The notes under the pieces are model-generated. The model saw only the letters and a list, made by a program, of their open reading frames with translations, was not told the DNA's origin and made no database searches. From positions 2,480,001-2,544,000 of the forward strand of contig JAUEDM010000004.1 of assembly GCA_033439685.1 (NCBI GenBank): 64,000 nt of DNA, in the 5' to 3' direction. Every line of letters begins with the position of its first letter. The first letter of the stretch is position 1. Position numbers and translations under genes: made by a program. Shown here piece after piece: positions 11,608 to 23,883 of this stretch. Source of the stretch: Apodospora peruviana. Lineage: Eukaryota > Ascomycota > Sordariomycetes > Sordariales > Lasiosphaeriaceae.

Positions 11608-14572
11608 CTTTAAACTTTCCACCTAGCAAAGGCTGCGGGTGGACGGTATGGATGGTGGCGTCCAAAATCCGTTTTTTTTAGGCTTCCGCCAGGTGCCGAG
11701 ACGCGTCAGGTGTGTGGGTGTGTTGTCCGTCTTTGCCCAGACCAGATCTTACAGGCTTTGAGAAGGTGTGGGATAGGATACCGGTAGGGTCCCTCTGACG
11801 TGGACCAAGGCTCCCGTCAGAGAAGTCAAAAACAACCTGGAAATGCAAATTGTTCTTGGCTCCTCCGGTGCAGCGCCAGCGCAACTCCGGCTGTGGCACC
11901 CGGGAGAAAGTCAAAGAGTAGGAGGCTTGTCTGCCGTCGACTCGAGCCCGGTTGAGAACGGGTTAGGGAAGAGGCAACTGGAGCAAGACCTACAGTCTAC
12001 AAGACAAACAGCAGAGGCGGTTGTTTGTCAAGATGAAAAAGAACGACGACGACGACGCAGAATTCAAGGTCAGGAAAGTAAAATCGTAGAGGTAATAACC
12101 TGAGGTTGGCACGGTAGCGTCGCTACGGAGTACCTTCTTTTCTTAAGAAAAAAAAAACTTTTCAGGTAAGGTTCGGTTAAAAAGCACCAAGGACCCACTT
12201 GTTTAATAAAATTAACAAACTTAATTAAAGCCCATGTTACAAATCTGGCTAGCTTCCGAGATTTATATTTGCTATCCAGTAATCCGTACCTGAGAGCAGC
12301 GTGAGAGCATGGATGGGGGATGACACTTTCCACTGTCCGTGACCATCCGCCTGTTCAGGAGAAAGCCGTCTCCCTTTTTTGTCCAGGGTACGGAATACAT
12401 CTGTAGTTCGTATCATTTTCCAGAACTCTTTTCCGAAGGGACAAAGTCAGGACGAGAGCCTTATGGAACCTGCCTTACTAGGGCATCCAACTTTGGCACT
12501 TTGGTGTCGGCCCGTGCTCCACTTCCAAAACCCCATGAAATGATCCACAAGACTGGTGTACGATCGCTACTTCCAAGACATCCGAGACCCCGATAATAAA
12601 AGAAAAAAAAATTCTTTGCTTTCTTTCTTTTTCCATCAACATCTCCTTTTGGATCAAGGGGCTAGGTTGATCCCGAATTGTGGACTGTGGTGATACCTGG
12701 TTAGGGCTCCTGTTGCTGCAACTGATGCCAACTCCGGATTACAAATATATACAATCTTCTCTTTTTCAGTTGCATCCTCGGTATTTTCGTGTACCAACTG
12801 GTTACCTGGTACCTTACAATGGAGCACCAATGGTCTCTCGCACCATGCATTTCTTGTACTCTGGTATTTTACTTTGACCTTGCGCAACCTTGCAACGGTA
12901 TCATTTGTCCATAATAATTCCCTTTTTAGCCCCGGGATATGGCCGAGACGAGAACGGACTCTCTCTAAAGCCTCGTGTGCTGAAACAACAAGGGGTCTGT
13001 CTGGTCGATTGTGCTCTGCACAGAGTACCAGATTACATGCTCGCAAGTCGAGCGAATACGAGCAACCAAGCATCTTATAATTGCAGCAGAAGCAGAGGGA
13101 CCTGAGCTGAGATAGCCTGTTGTTGCACACACAAAATGACGCCGCCGTGTTGACGAATGATGGGAGACCCCGTTGCACCAGCCAAGTTTGGAACATGTAC
13201 GGAACGTACGGAATACTTCCGTACCTTAGGTGCCATTTTAAAGCTGTCGTTAAGGTACCTTAGTTTTATGCCGTTGGGCCGCAGACATCGTTATTAGCAA
13301 CAAAACCATAAGCTCCCCGGCAGAAAAGCTAGCTGCTACTCTTTTACGTAAATAGCTCCCAGCAAGTACGCTTTATACGAACATTGACACTCTATCTAGT
13401 TTATGTCCTTGTACCAGACTTACATTAGGATGCAGTAAGTATGCACGCGTGTGCAGGGTCGGCCTCGTCGGTCCTCGGTGTCGGTACATTGCATCACGCC
13501 GTGGTCGAGCCTTCAGCAGCCAGCCAGGAACTTTTGTTTGTTGGTGATGGTCTTGCTTTCTCGGTTGGTTGGTCCATTCGTATCGACCTACCTACTTGGG
13601 TAAGTAGATAGTAGCGTCTCAGCGCAGAAGGTCGAGTGTGCAATTAATAAGACAAAGGTTTACTGGCATGCATAATAACTGCTGTTCCATTTTTGCTTTG
13701 TATGACATGATACTTTGAACTGCCACTCCTCCCGAGACGGATAAATGCACGAGGCTGATCAATCCATGATAAATAAGGTACTACCTTGCCTTATATCACT
13801 ACGTTACGTGCCGTGCTTACCTACCTACCGTTATCTGATCCGGTGATGACTACCTCTCGGACTTTTCCACTTCCATGGATCTTACAGGTTTTAAGCGGAT
13901 GTATTCCGTACAGTACATGGAACGCAGGGAAACCAACAACCTCCCTGGATGATGGTCCAATAAACAACCACACACAACACCCCTTTAATATATCCAATAA
14001 GGTATACGAAATGCCCGTTTTGTTGGCCCAGTAGTTATCCCTACGTGTCTCCCTATCATTACCGCATATGAATGAGTCCATGGTTTGTCTGCTTACGGAT
14101 TTACATGCTGTACCACCACTTACCACCACTACCACACAAATTGTTACATCTGATTCGCTAGTGCGGGTTCAAGTTTACGCAGGGCTCGCTCTCAGACTTC
14201 GTATTTTTGTGGGTAGTGTACGGAATACTCAACAATCATCTCCAGGAATGATAACCAAAAGTACTCATTGGAGAAACTCGTGCAGCAGGCTCGGAGTTAG
14301 GGAATAAGAGGGAAATAAGAAAAGTAAAGTAAAAATGCAGTTCCCGCGATCTCACTTGCCCCTGATGAGAAACTCCGTTCAGTTGACCCAGCCACCCCGA
14401 GTAAACCAAAATACTACCACTGTGGATCCGGGCAGCTTGTTCTTGCTTGACCAAGGTATAAATCCATTCAACGTCCACGAACCCCGGCCGGCTCTGCAAG
14501 CACCACGCTCGTCAACCTCACATGCAATGACAAGAAAATAAAAGGTCATCTTCTGATATTCCGCATATTGTC
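11608..14572. other. Intergenic, about 3 kb
   Basis: Promoter of the zinc-finger gene (right of 11607, minus strand) and 3' side of the annexin gene. The longest open frame, 12654-13196 on the minus strand, is Cys- and Leu-rich, but I recognise nothing in it. TACGGAATAC-type motifs recur at about 13200 and 14218. No gene supported. Confidence 0.5.
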
Positions 14573-16190
14573 TTATCCAAGACAAGCCAGGAGAAGCCGC
14601 TCCTGGTCGCCGCTGGTCTCGCCTTGGATACGTCGGGCCAGACTCTTGTGATATCTCTTCTCGTAGGCGGCCTTGACGTTTGCCATATTGGCGCGGTCCC
14701 AGTGGAAGCGGACGACGCGATTCACAAGCAGGTAATCTTTGGTGCCCATGCCGGCCATGGCGTCCTCGAGAAGTATCGCTTGATGCATGTACTTGTCCAG
14801 TCCGTGACGGAGCTGGAAGAGCAGCGCATCCTCCATATGACCGGAGAATTCCTGTGTTTGTTCAACATTGTCAATGTCAGTTGCCTTCTGTGTCCCCTCC
14901 TCTCTCTATTTTTTTGCGCAAAAACACCTGAGATACGGGTATTGCAGATCTTGCAAGAATTGTGGCAGCCAAAAAAAACTCACCTTGCGTATGACGTCTT
15001 CCAAATTTCGCGCATATTTCGCCTGATACTCAGCCGCGATGGCGCGGATCTGGTTGTCGTTCCTCGTGCTCAGGATGCTGCACACTTTCATCTCGTCTGT
15101 GCCCACCTTGCCTTCGGTCGCATTATACAAATCGTTGACGTCGCGATCAATCTCGGCCTTGACCACAGGCGCGGCGTCCTCGGTACGCTGCGCCGAGAGC
15201 ACAATCATAAAATGCCGCTCCGTCTTCATGCTCAAATCGCCGCGCACGTCCTCGTCGAGCCGGCGCCGAAACAGGCGGTGGTACTCACTCTTGATGGCGT
15301 TTATGTCGGCGTTGGACCGGCCCAGCAGCACGTCGTTGAGCGCCGCTTCGTTGGTGCCGGGCCCTGATATGGCATCGTACAGCATGTGGGCGTCGTGCTG
15401 CAGCGGACCGCGGGCCAGAGCCACGAGGCCGACCTCGAACCAGCTGCGGGTCTCGCTCTTGATGTCGGCTATGAGCTCGCGGCGGTGGATGCGGGAGTAA
15501 GCGTCGCGGATTGCGTTGATCTGCAGAGGGTCCTTGGTTGACAGTATTTGTATCAACACCTTCTCGTTTGTGCCGAATCCCTTCATGGCCGACCGCAACG
15601 CTTGCGCATCTGCATCGCCGCTCCACTGGATGATCTGTGGAGGGCCGTATCCCAACGACGGCGGTGTCGGGGGGTACTGAGGCGCGTAACTTCCGTATGG
15701 TTGTGGTGCCGCGGGCGGCGGCTGACCGTAAGGCTGACCATACGGCTGCTGTCCCGGGGGCGGCTGGCCGTAGCCTTGTGGAGCACCGTATGGCTGTCCG
15801 TATGGCGGTTGTTGTTGTTGTGGAGGCGGCGGGGCGCCGTAGGCTCCCGGCGGAGGAGCACCGTACGGCGGAGGAGCACCGTACGGCGGTTGTGGAGATG
15901 GGGTGCCGTAGGCGGGTTGTCCGTAGCTGGGAGCAGGAGGATGTTGATAGTATTGACCGGGAGGAGGTGCGGCACCATAGGGCGGCTGTTGCGGAGGAGA
16001 ACCCGGCGGCGGTTGATAGTATTGGCCTGGAGGAGGCGCGGCGCCATAGGGTGACTGTTGCGGAGGAGGCTGCTGCTGTTGATAGTAACCCCCGGGCTGC
16101 GGCGGCGCCTCTGTTTGTGTCAGCTCGGCAAGGAATGCCTGTGTCAAAGAAGTACTCACGGCCGTAAGGTGGGTAACCTTGGTAAGACAT
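14573..16190 (-). CDS. Annexin
   Basis: Calcium-dependent phospholipid-binding protein acting at membranes. My model is complement(join(14573..14851, 14984..16110, 16160..16190)), 478 aa. The first exon is only 31 nt (MSYQGYPPYG then a split codon), and the acceptor at 16111 was chosen because it alone keeps the frame. Residues 11-170 are a Pro/Gly/Tyr/Gln-rich tail of YGxPPP-type repeats, as in fungal annexins and annexin A7/A11. From about residue 172 four annexin repeats follow, each with a GxGT-type calcium loop: KGFGTNE, SGPGTNE, EGKVGTDE and AGMGTKDY. The third departs slightly from the consensus. The last repeat lies mostly in exon 3. The size and four-repeat layout are standard. It is surrounded by unrelated genes. 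Confidence 0.95.
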
Positions 16191-17731
16191 GGCGCAAGGC
16201 GACTCGGCGACTCGGAGCAAATCCCGCGTCGGCGAGAACTATGAGGCAGATCTTACCACTTGTACGGAGTTGCCTCGCGAGGAAATATTCGCCGTGGGAG
16301 GGGGATGGAATGACCTAGACAACAGGAACAACGGAGCACTGAGCAAGGAAAGCACTCAGCTTTATCGGTCCTGTGGGGGAGGGGTAAGTGTCGACAGGGT
16401 ACGGATCTGGACACGAGGGAAGGACAGACGAGGGGTTTTCACTTTCTAAGCTCAACTTTTAAGTTGCCTACGAAGGTGTGAATTTGACTGCGGACCACCT
16501 GAAATATCTACTCATGGAACTATAAATCCTATGACCAGCAGACTTGATTGTTGGTGGCTGTGTAACCTGTGGATCGCTGGAAAGGAAGGTTTTCCGTCCG
16601 TCATGACCCGACGACCAGCAATGAAACTTGATTGTTGGCGCGCCATGGATGGCGACAAGTTGCGTCAAGGTGTGGCTGAGCCAATGGTAAGTAGCACCCG
16701 GATTCGTAGGCTAGGCCCACTACACAGCCGGCGCGTGTTCTTGAGGCTTTGATAGCGGTGGTCGGGCAGTGGAAGTTCGATTGGAGTTCGGACTTGATGC
16801 CGGCCACACGCTGAACAGCTGAGGTGCCTGACTTATCAGATTCGTTGACAAGCACGGCAGGCCTCCGGCTCGCGACGGAATCACTAAAACGCGGTGAACA
16901 CCAAAGGTCAAAACTCGTGTGACACGGCGTCAGCGACCCAGTGAATTTGAGGTATGACGTTCTCAAGCTTCAGGGCAAAATATTCATTGGCCAGTCATGG
17001 GCGCCTTTCCCCTGAAGCCTGACTGTGGGGTTGGGGCCTGTCAGAACTGGTCCCCAGTAACCAGCCTTAAAGCCACAACCCGGAATATGAAAAGTAAAAA
17101 TGCTAGCTCGTACAAATGCCAGTTGACCCTAATGTTGAGGTGCGAATCATTGTTCGCTGAACACTTTTCAATCCACACCTGGATGGAATTTGGTAGCCTG
17201 TACGGAGTACGGAATACGGATATGGAACTAGGTATCCGTACCTGACGTCCCCTGAGCTGAGTTGGCGGGACCCCTGTTTTATGTACGTCCACACAGGCAG
17301 GTGCGGGTAACGGGGTGGCTGGGGATAAATTGTTAGCGTTTCGCGGCAGGCCGCCTGTCGTCGGCGCTGCCAAACCCATCTCAGCACTTCAGATCCGTAC
17401 TTTCAACCACCTGAATTTCCATCGTGAAAACTCCACCAATGCTCCTTTCGCAGTGAAACGGCCAGCCATCCGATTTACGATTGTTCAGATAAGAACGATG
17501 ATCCATTCCAGGTTTGCTCTATTTTTCCTTCATTCCCTCCACTTTTGGTCCTTCCAAGCTTGCCAGTGCACGCCGCCAAATCCAAATCCCTTCCGTGCTT
17601 TTGCGTCCTTGTGCGTTTACTCCGTACCTGCGCTGCGTGACTCTCTGCCGCGAACGCATGTACGAGTAACCTGCCTTTTCATTCGGCCCCTTTCCCGCAT
17701 CCCACGCGTCACGACGGTCAGGTTGATCAAG
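16191..17731. other. Intergenic between divergent genes
   Basis: Upstream regions of the annexin gene (-) and the secreted-protein gene (+). An in-frame ATG at about 17501 upstream of the latter gives an alternative hydrophobic N-terminus. I see no other gene. A TACGGAGTACGGAATACGG-type motif lies near 17200. Confidence 0.5.
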
Positions 17732-18460
17732 ATGCGTGTCAATTGGGGAAACCCGTCCATTTTCTTGTCCATTTCCGTCATCTTCGAATCCTGCTATTCC
17801 TTGCCTCTGAATGAGCAACGGGTGCCGCAGCCGAATGTCTTGGCGCCGAGAGCGACGTACTCGGTAGTACCCATCAATGGCGGTCGGCCGTCCTCCGGCC
17901 CCGGCTCCGGTTCCGGTTCCGGTTCCGGTCAAGGGAATCCGGCAGTGACCGTGGTGCATACGGTGGTCGAGACGGCTCCGCCAAAGACTTCTATCCAAAC
18001 AGTCTATAAATCATCACCGCCAACTACCGACACGGTTTTTGTCACCAAGACCGTCCCCATTGTCCCCATCCAGCCCAACCCCACAACAACCACGACGATC
18101 ATCTATGCGGCATCATCAACATCAACGTCACCGACGGCGGTCCCAGCCACAAGCGCGATAACTATTTCAACAACCTCATCGACGATCTCACTGCAGACGT
18201 CTACCTTGCCGGTGTCAAGCTTGACCTCATCATTGCCGATCAGCTACCCGAGCTTGGGACTGGCTACGCCATCAACAATAGTTGCCTCTATTATTGCCTC
18301 GTCTGCGACTACTTCGCCGCCGCTTCAAACTTCCTCTGGCGTCAGTAGCAGCAGTAGTTCGACGTATGATGATGGCATGTGGCACACAACTTACCCGGCG
18401 TGGAATGGGACTAGCCTCGCACGGCGTCAAACACGACCGCGGCCGCGGCAGACGGTTTAA
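17732..18460 (+). CDS. Secreted Ser/Thr-rich protein
   Basis: Small protein of 242 aa with no recognised domain. The chosen ATG gives a signal-peptide-like N-terminus with a hydrophobic stretch (IFLSISVIFESCYS) and likely cleavage after about residue 23. Next comes a Gly-Ser repeat at residues 57-67, encoded by a GGTTCC hexamer repeat, and then a long Ser/Thr/Pro-rich body likely to be O-glycosylated. No Cys-rich module and no C-terminal hydrophobic tail are present, so I expect a secreted or wall-associated protein, not a GPI-anchored one. The frame stays open upstream to 17315, so a start at about 17501 (MIHSRFALFFLHS) is possible and would give a longer leader. Function unknown. Confidence 0.6.
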   Translation: MRVNWGNPSIFLSISVIFESCYSLPLNEQRVPQPNVLAPRATYSVVPINGGRPSSGPGSGSGSGSGQGNPAVTVVHTVVETAPPKTSIQTVYKSSPPTTDTVFVTKTVPIVPIQPNPTTTTTIIYAASSTSTSPTAVPATSAITISTTSSTISLQTSTLPVSSLTSSLPISYPSLGLATPSTIVASIIASSATTSPPLQTSSGVSSSSSSTYDDGMWHTTYPAWNGTSLARRQTRPRPRQTV

Positions 18461-20992
18461 GAAACCTCGTCCGGGTCAGGCGGTCAGGCGCCCGCAGATG
18501 AAGGCGGTGGAGAAAGGAACAGATACCCTTGGAGAGATGACGCAGAGCCATGCTTCTTGGGTTGGATTTAATCTATAATACCATGTATAATACACTTTCG
18601 CGACTACCGCGATAGAGCCTCACGGCGCTTCAGGTACATATGGCAAGCAATCAGCAAGGCAGGACGGGGGTCGGCTTGCCTCAATGCGGACCAAGAGCTG
18701 GAAAGTGTTGGCAACGAGCACGGTGCCCTCCTGTTATCTCATGTAATTTAACAGTAAATAAACTATCACGATCCGGGTTACATCCCGTTTTACATTTATG
18801 CCCAATCCATAGCGGTCAAGGCCCGTCATTGCTGATGCCTGCTCGTCCATGTGCACTGTATACCATGCACCACTGATGATCTTGCCAGTGTCACTGGGCT
18901 CCAATACACCAATGGTTGGGGGGCACCGACCTCGACTCAAACTGCCTCGGATTCAAGCTCCTTCCCGACTTCCATTCCTGCCCACCTCATTCATCAGTCA
19001 CCCACGCACCTTCCTTAGAGTGCCTTTGTTGCCTTGTGTAGGTAGGTACTTTAGGGAGAAGGAGGGGTGAAGATGAGCCAATCGCACGGCAGCTGGCACC
19101 GACCCACTGTAGACTACAGGCATCAAATTTGGGAGGGACAGACCTTAGAGGCTAGGACGCACCTAAGGAAGGTATCGTAGGTTGAGACTTCCCCTATTCA
19201 CTGACTGTACCGATTCGGTGTGTTTCGGTGTTTTTTTTTAGTCTAGACCTAGGGCAGCCACACTTTGAGTCTTTGACACGGAACACAGCATCCACACAAT
19301 CCACATGGATGGTTGCCCATGGCCGCGACAGAAGGACTGCCCTGTGGGAACTGACAAATTTCGAGACCCCTGGAGGGCACCGCACATTCGGGAGAGAAGA
19401 AGCCGTCAACCCGCGTCCAAGGGTCTTCTTCCTCGACTTCCTTTGACCTCATCGTACGCTACAGCGGCCTTACTGACGAACCACTGCCTTAGACTACGAC
19501 GATCCACCAACCCGTGAACGTGGAAAGAGAGTATCTGGGGTGCTCTCCAGACGACCCGGGAGCTGGTCATTGACCAGTGGAGAGAAGACCCGACACGCAA
19601 ATTGGGCAGATCTCGATCATCCAGATAGCACCATGGGGAATTTATTCATCGAGATTCGATATTGTGCTCCAACACAACCGCATCCCTCGAGCTCCCGGGG
19701 GGCACATCTGACCCTGACAGGACGGAACGCAAATACTGATGGCCTAGCACAGTGACAGCCACAGGCACCACTCGAGTTTGTGGGATGGAATCGAAACTCA
19801 TTCTGGCTTGTTTGTGTAGACCGACTCTCGACCACAGACTCCAGGCAAAAAGACCTAGACTCGTCCATCCCTTCCACCGTCCCTCCGTCAGTCGACGACG
19901 CCTGCACATCTCACGCGTGGGGATGGCTTGCATGCCCATGGCCATGACAGAAATAGCTCCACCCGCCCACGCCGAACGACGCCATCGGCGACTTGCGAGA
20001 GAACACAATCCGTTTTCTGAAAGGTGGCCAAAGGTATTCGGGCATTCTCCAGCCAAGAGCTTGGGCTGTCTGTCCATTCATTCGCATCGTCTGCTGATCT
20101 GTTCGGAGGGTTTCGCTCACTCGTGTTTTGTTGCCACCCATGGTGGCCACCATAGCTTGCCGAGCAACCAATTACCTCCGGTGCATACCTGTGACGAACA
20201 TCAGCTAAGGCAAGAAAAAGAAAAGAGACCATTTGTGAGGTCTTGTCTTACATTGGCAGTCTTCATAGTGCATAGCCGGGCCTCTCTACCGTGGCAAGTA
20301 CCTTAGGCCGCCTACCATACCCTACCTTGTGCTCCCCTCGGCTCCTATTGCAGAGTCTGTCTCGCATTTGGTGTGTCACCGTTAGCTCGGCGCCAGTTGG
20401 AGAATCCGGAGCCGGTATCCCAAAGGCGTGCGAGTAGGAATGGGGGCACGGGGAGCTTCGTCCGATCGCGCTGCCCCCAAGACTTGTCTCGACGTATATG
20501 GTAGCCCTGCTAATGCGGCTCGCGCACCGTCGTCACCCACCCCGTCTAGCGATAACAGATCCTGCCCGCGTGGCAGGTTTAGTCGGGCTTGACTACAGGA
20601 GTCAGGGTACGTTACTCCGCATACCGTTATTCAGGGTGTGAACAGACGACGTCGGATACAGCGCCGGAAGCAGCTCATTACACACTCCCGGTCAGGCCCG
20701 TCTCTCTACATGCTCACTTTGGTCCCAAGACATCAAGATGGCAGTACCCACACTCCCCGTGATAGGTTTCCTTCACCGCCGACAAGTCCCGGCTCGAATC
20801 CTCGCATCTCCCAAGGTTATAAGGAGAGCATCTCCTCCTTGACTCCCTCATCTCGCACTCTTTCCAAGCACATTTCCATTCACTACAAGTATCTCGTCTC
20901 TTTCACCAACTCTCGGCACACTTCCTTGATATCTTTGGTTCGCAAGAACAAACTACAACACCAACAGTCCATACACGTGCAGAAACGCAGAT
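18461..20992. other. Intergenic, about 2.5 kb
   Basis: No supported gene. The last 200 bp look like a core promoter for the oxygenase gene at 20993: a TTATAA at 20817-20822 is followed by a pyrimidine-rich leader. Open frames at 19646-20306 overlap on both strands and look accidental. Confidence 0.5.
20817..20822 (+). promoter_or_regulatory. Candidate TATA box of the EFE-like gene
   Basis: TTATAA about 170 bp before the start codon, followed by a CT-rich stretch typical of fungal 5' leaders. Position and composition only; no transcript evidence. Confidence 0.35.
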
Positions 20993-22442
20993 ATGAGTCT
21001 CCTTTCCCGTCGTGTGTTGCCCTTGGGCCGGCGTGTCGTGCTTGGTCGAGCCATGCTGAGCACCACATCATATGGCTCCCCGGAGGCTGCGTCGGGTATG
21101 GTTATGCCGCCCGGCTTCAACACCCAGGCAGCTCGGCGCACATCACTCAATTGCCCAAAACCCGAAGCTCGCCATCACGCCGATGGTGGCCTCGGTAAGA
21201 CGATGCCACCCGGCTTTAAAGCTCATGTCGCTGAGCTCGATACATTTACCATCCCGGATCGGGTCACCGGATCTCGCGGTGACCGAGCCCTAGGCAAAGC
21301 TCTGGTCGACGCTTGGCGCCGTGATGGCATCATCCAGCTTTCCATGACCGACACGCAGAGGCAGCTCTGGAAAGACGCCTACTCAGCAAGCAAGCGATTC
21401 TTCAAGAAGTCTCACGGCGAAAAGGCAGCCTGCATCGACTCGCAGAGCTACGCGGGCTACATTGGCTCTGGCGAGGAGGTGACAGATGGAATTGCTGACT
21501 ACTCAGAGATCTTCACCGTCACCAAAGATCTCGATATGTCGGAGCCCCGCGTTCGCGCCAAGTGGCCTTGCCACGGCCCTTGCCCATGGCCTGATATCGA
21601 GATGAAGGAGCCCATGGTGCGCTACAACGAGAATCTTGGTGCTGAGGGCGAGAAGCTACTCCAGCTTACCGAGCTTGGACTGGGGGTTGCACCGGGCTCG
21701 CTGACACAATACACCCGGGACGGTTGGCATCACACAAGGGTCCTCCGGTAAGCCAGCCCGATTCTGTCATACTGTTGTCTTGAAACGTGTCTTACCAGGT
21801 GGATCTTTAGATTTCCCCCACGATATGCCACCAATGGGAAAGGCAAGGAGGGCCGCGGGATCGGGTCCCACACGGATTACGGCCTTTTTGTCATTGCTGC
21901 GCAAGACGATGTCGGAGGTGAGCCGAGGCAGCCTTGAGACTTGGGCCACGGGGGACATGATGGCTAACAGTGCTGCGCTAGGACTCTTCATCCGTCGCCC
22001 GGCTGAGAATGAGAAGTTCGCCAACTGGGAAAAGAGCGCGGCTGGCCTGAAGGAAGACGCAGACGACTGGTACTATGTTCCTCCGGTCGACGGTGTTCAC
22101 ACGGTCATTCTTGGGGACATGATGCAATATCTCACCCGCAACTACCTCACGGCAACTCCGCACAAGGTCGGCCTCAATACGCGGGAACGCTTCGCGTACG
22201 CCTACTTCCACGAGCCGAGCTTCCAAGCAGTCCTCAAGCCACTCGAAGGTGGCTGCGGCGGCATGATGCAAGATAAGACAGCCCAAACCAGTGAGGGCAT
22301 TCACTACGGCACCCACTTCACCAACATGTTTATGCGCAACTACCCAGATCGTATCACTACCAAGCGTCTGCTGGCCGAGGATCGGTACAGCTTGCTGTCT
22401 AAGCCGGAACTCCGCACCATGGACTCGATTCCGTCATTATAA
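20993..22442 (+). CDS. Ethylene-forming-enzyme-like 2OG/Fe(II) oxygenase
   Basis: 2-Oxoglutarate-dependent non-heme iron oxygenase of the ethylene-forming enzyme (EFE) group. In bacteria this enzyme turns 2-oxoglutarate into ethylene and oxidises arginine. My model is join(20993..21747, 21811..21917, 21982..22442), 440 aa. Iron ligands are His272 and Asp274 (HTDYG) and His348; Arg357 (NTRERF) is the 2OG-binding arginine. RDGWHHTRVLR and HFTNMFMRNYPDR also match segments that carry arginine-binding residues in Pseudomonas syringae EFE (R171 and R316 there). Similarity runs along almost the whole chain. The first 80 residues or so are extra: an Arg-rich leader without acids (MSLLSRRVLPLGRRVVLGRA), which looks like a mitochondrial targeting peptide, and two copies of an MPPGF motif. 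Many fungal homologues make little or no ethylene, so activity is not assured. Confidence 0.9.
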
Positions 22443-23843
22443 GATACGTACTCGCGGCAAATGGAGCTTAGGGCCGCAGCAAACATATTGGCATGATCTC
22501 TCTGTTTCTCCTTTTTTTTCTTGCTTCTTTTTTGGCGTGGTGGTTTTTTTTTTCGGTAGCTTGCTTTCTGGGTTGGTTGTCTCACATCTGCAGTAGCGGT
22601 CTTTAATGTCTTTCATACCCCCCATATACTGGACCTGTTTCTTGGTGTTTTTGACTGGCGATTATGATTGGGGAAGGGTGTGCCAGGTGAAGGGGCGAAG
22701 GGACGGAATTGATGATGATTGGGCTGCATATACACGAACATATCCTGCCATAAGGTAGTAGAAAAGACATAATGAACAAATTCGAGTCAAGATTTTGACT
22801 ATAGCTACTTGTTTCTTGCGACTTTTGTGATGGTGTTGATTGCCTCCTCGTGACAAGGTCACCCAGATCCATTGCCTGGTTTGTGTTGCCAGGTGGGAGG
22901 AGGGAGGACGAAGGCAGATGGGCGAGATCTGGTACAACCACACCAAAAAAAAAATTAAAAGAAAATAAGGCTTCGTTACACACCCCTCCCGCGCAAGTTT
23001 GGAGGCTGAAAGTGGACAAAACAACGGTGAATGGCTTGTGGGGTGGGTGGTGGTGGTGGCTTGCTGCAGTGTGGTGTTTGCGTTGTCTCTCTCTTGCGTC
23101 TCTCAGAGTCAATCAATGCTGGTCCCAAAGTGAGACCTGCAGACCGACAGACTACAGGCGGATGCGTGAAACATTGCGCGGTAGTGGTTGGAGTTGTCTG
23201 CATAAGCCACCGCCAGTCGCGGCCAGTGAGGACTTACCGCCGATGCGATGTGGACACGGGATCTGAGATGTGAGTAAGTTTTGAGCCAGTCTTGGGGATT
23301 TTAAAGTTGGCCTTAACCTGGGTACCCAGTCCTGGGCCTGGTCCTGAGAGGTTTCCCCAGAATTGGTCGGGGTCAAGACATATATGAATCACGATTCACG
23401 ATGAGAGATAGATCTCGGCTGAGCTAAGGTAAGCATTGGCTGGAGGTTAAGCCTGGTAAGGTAGGCAGGGATATGGAATTGAGTGAGTAAGTGATCTCAG
23501 CTGCACTCACCCCTAGCACATCTGAAGACCGGAGAATCTGGTTCTGGATCGTAGACAATGTTCCGGGAAACCAACTCGATCTGGATAAGTGCGCATTGAA
23601 CTCAGTGCGTGCCAGATATCGCGTATACACTTTACCGGATGCAATGGCAGACTCCAAGATGACTGGGTGTGTGCGACTTGGTTCACTGGCAAGCAAAGAA
23701 AACAAGACTAGCCTATAAGTCCCTACATACATCCAATACATACAGATGGAGAGAGGAGAGAATTGGGACTTGCGGTATGCAATGCGAGGCTGCTCGACAT
23801 ACATCTCAGTCTCCACTTGGTTGGGAGTTGTGCGATGCAACAG

Positions 23844-23883
<40 letters not shown>

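Noticed and set aside
12654..13196. 180-aa minus-strand open frame in the large spacer
   Set aside because: No recognisable domain and no support for coding beyond length. It may be chance.
23843..23883. Tetranucleotide array considered as a CRISPR-like repeat
   Set aside because: Perfect tandem units without spacers, in a eukaryotic genome.
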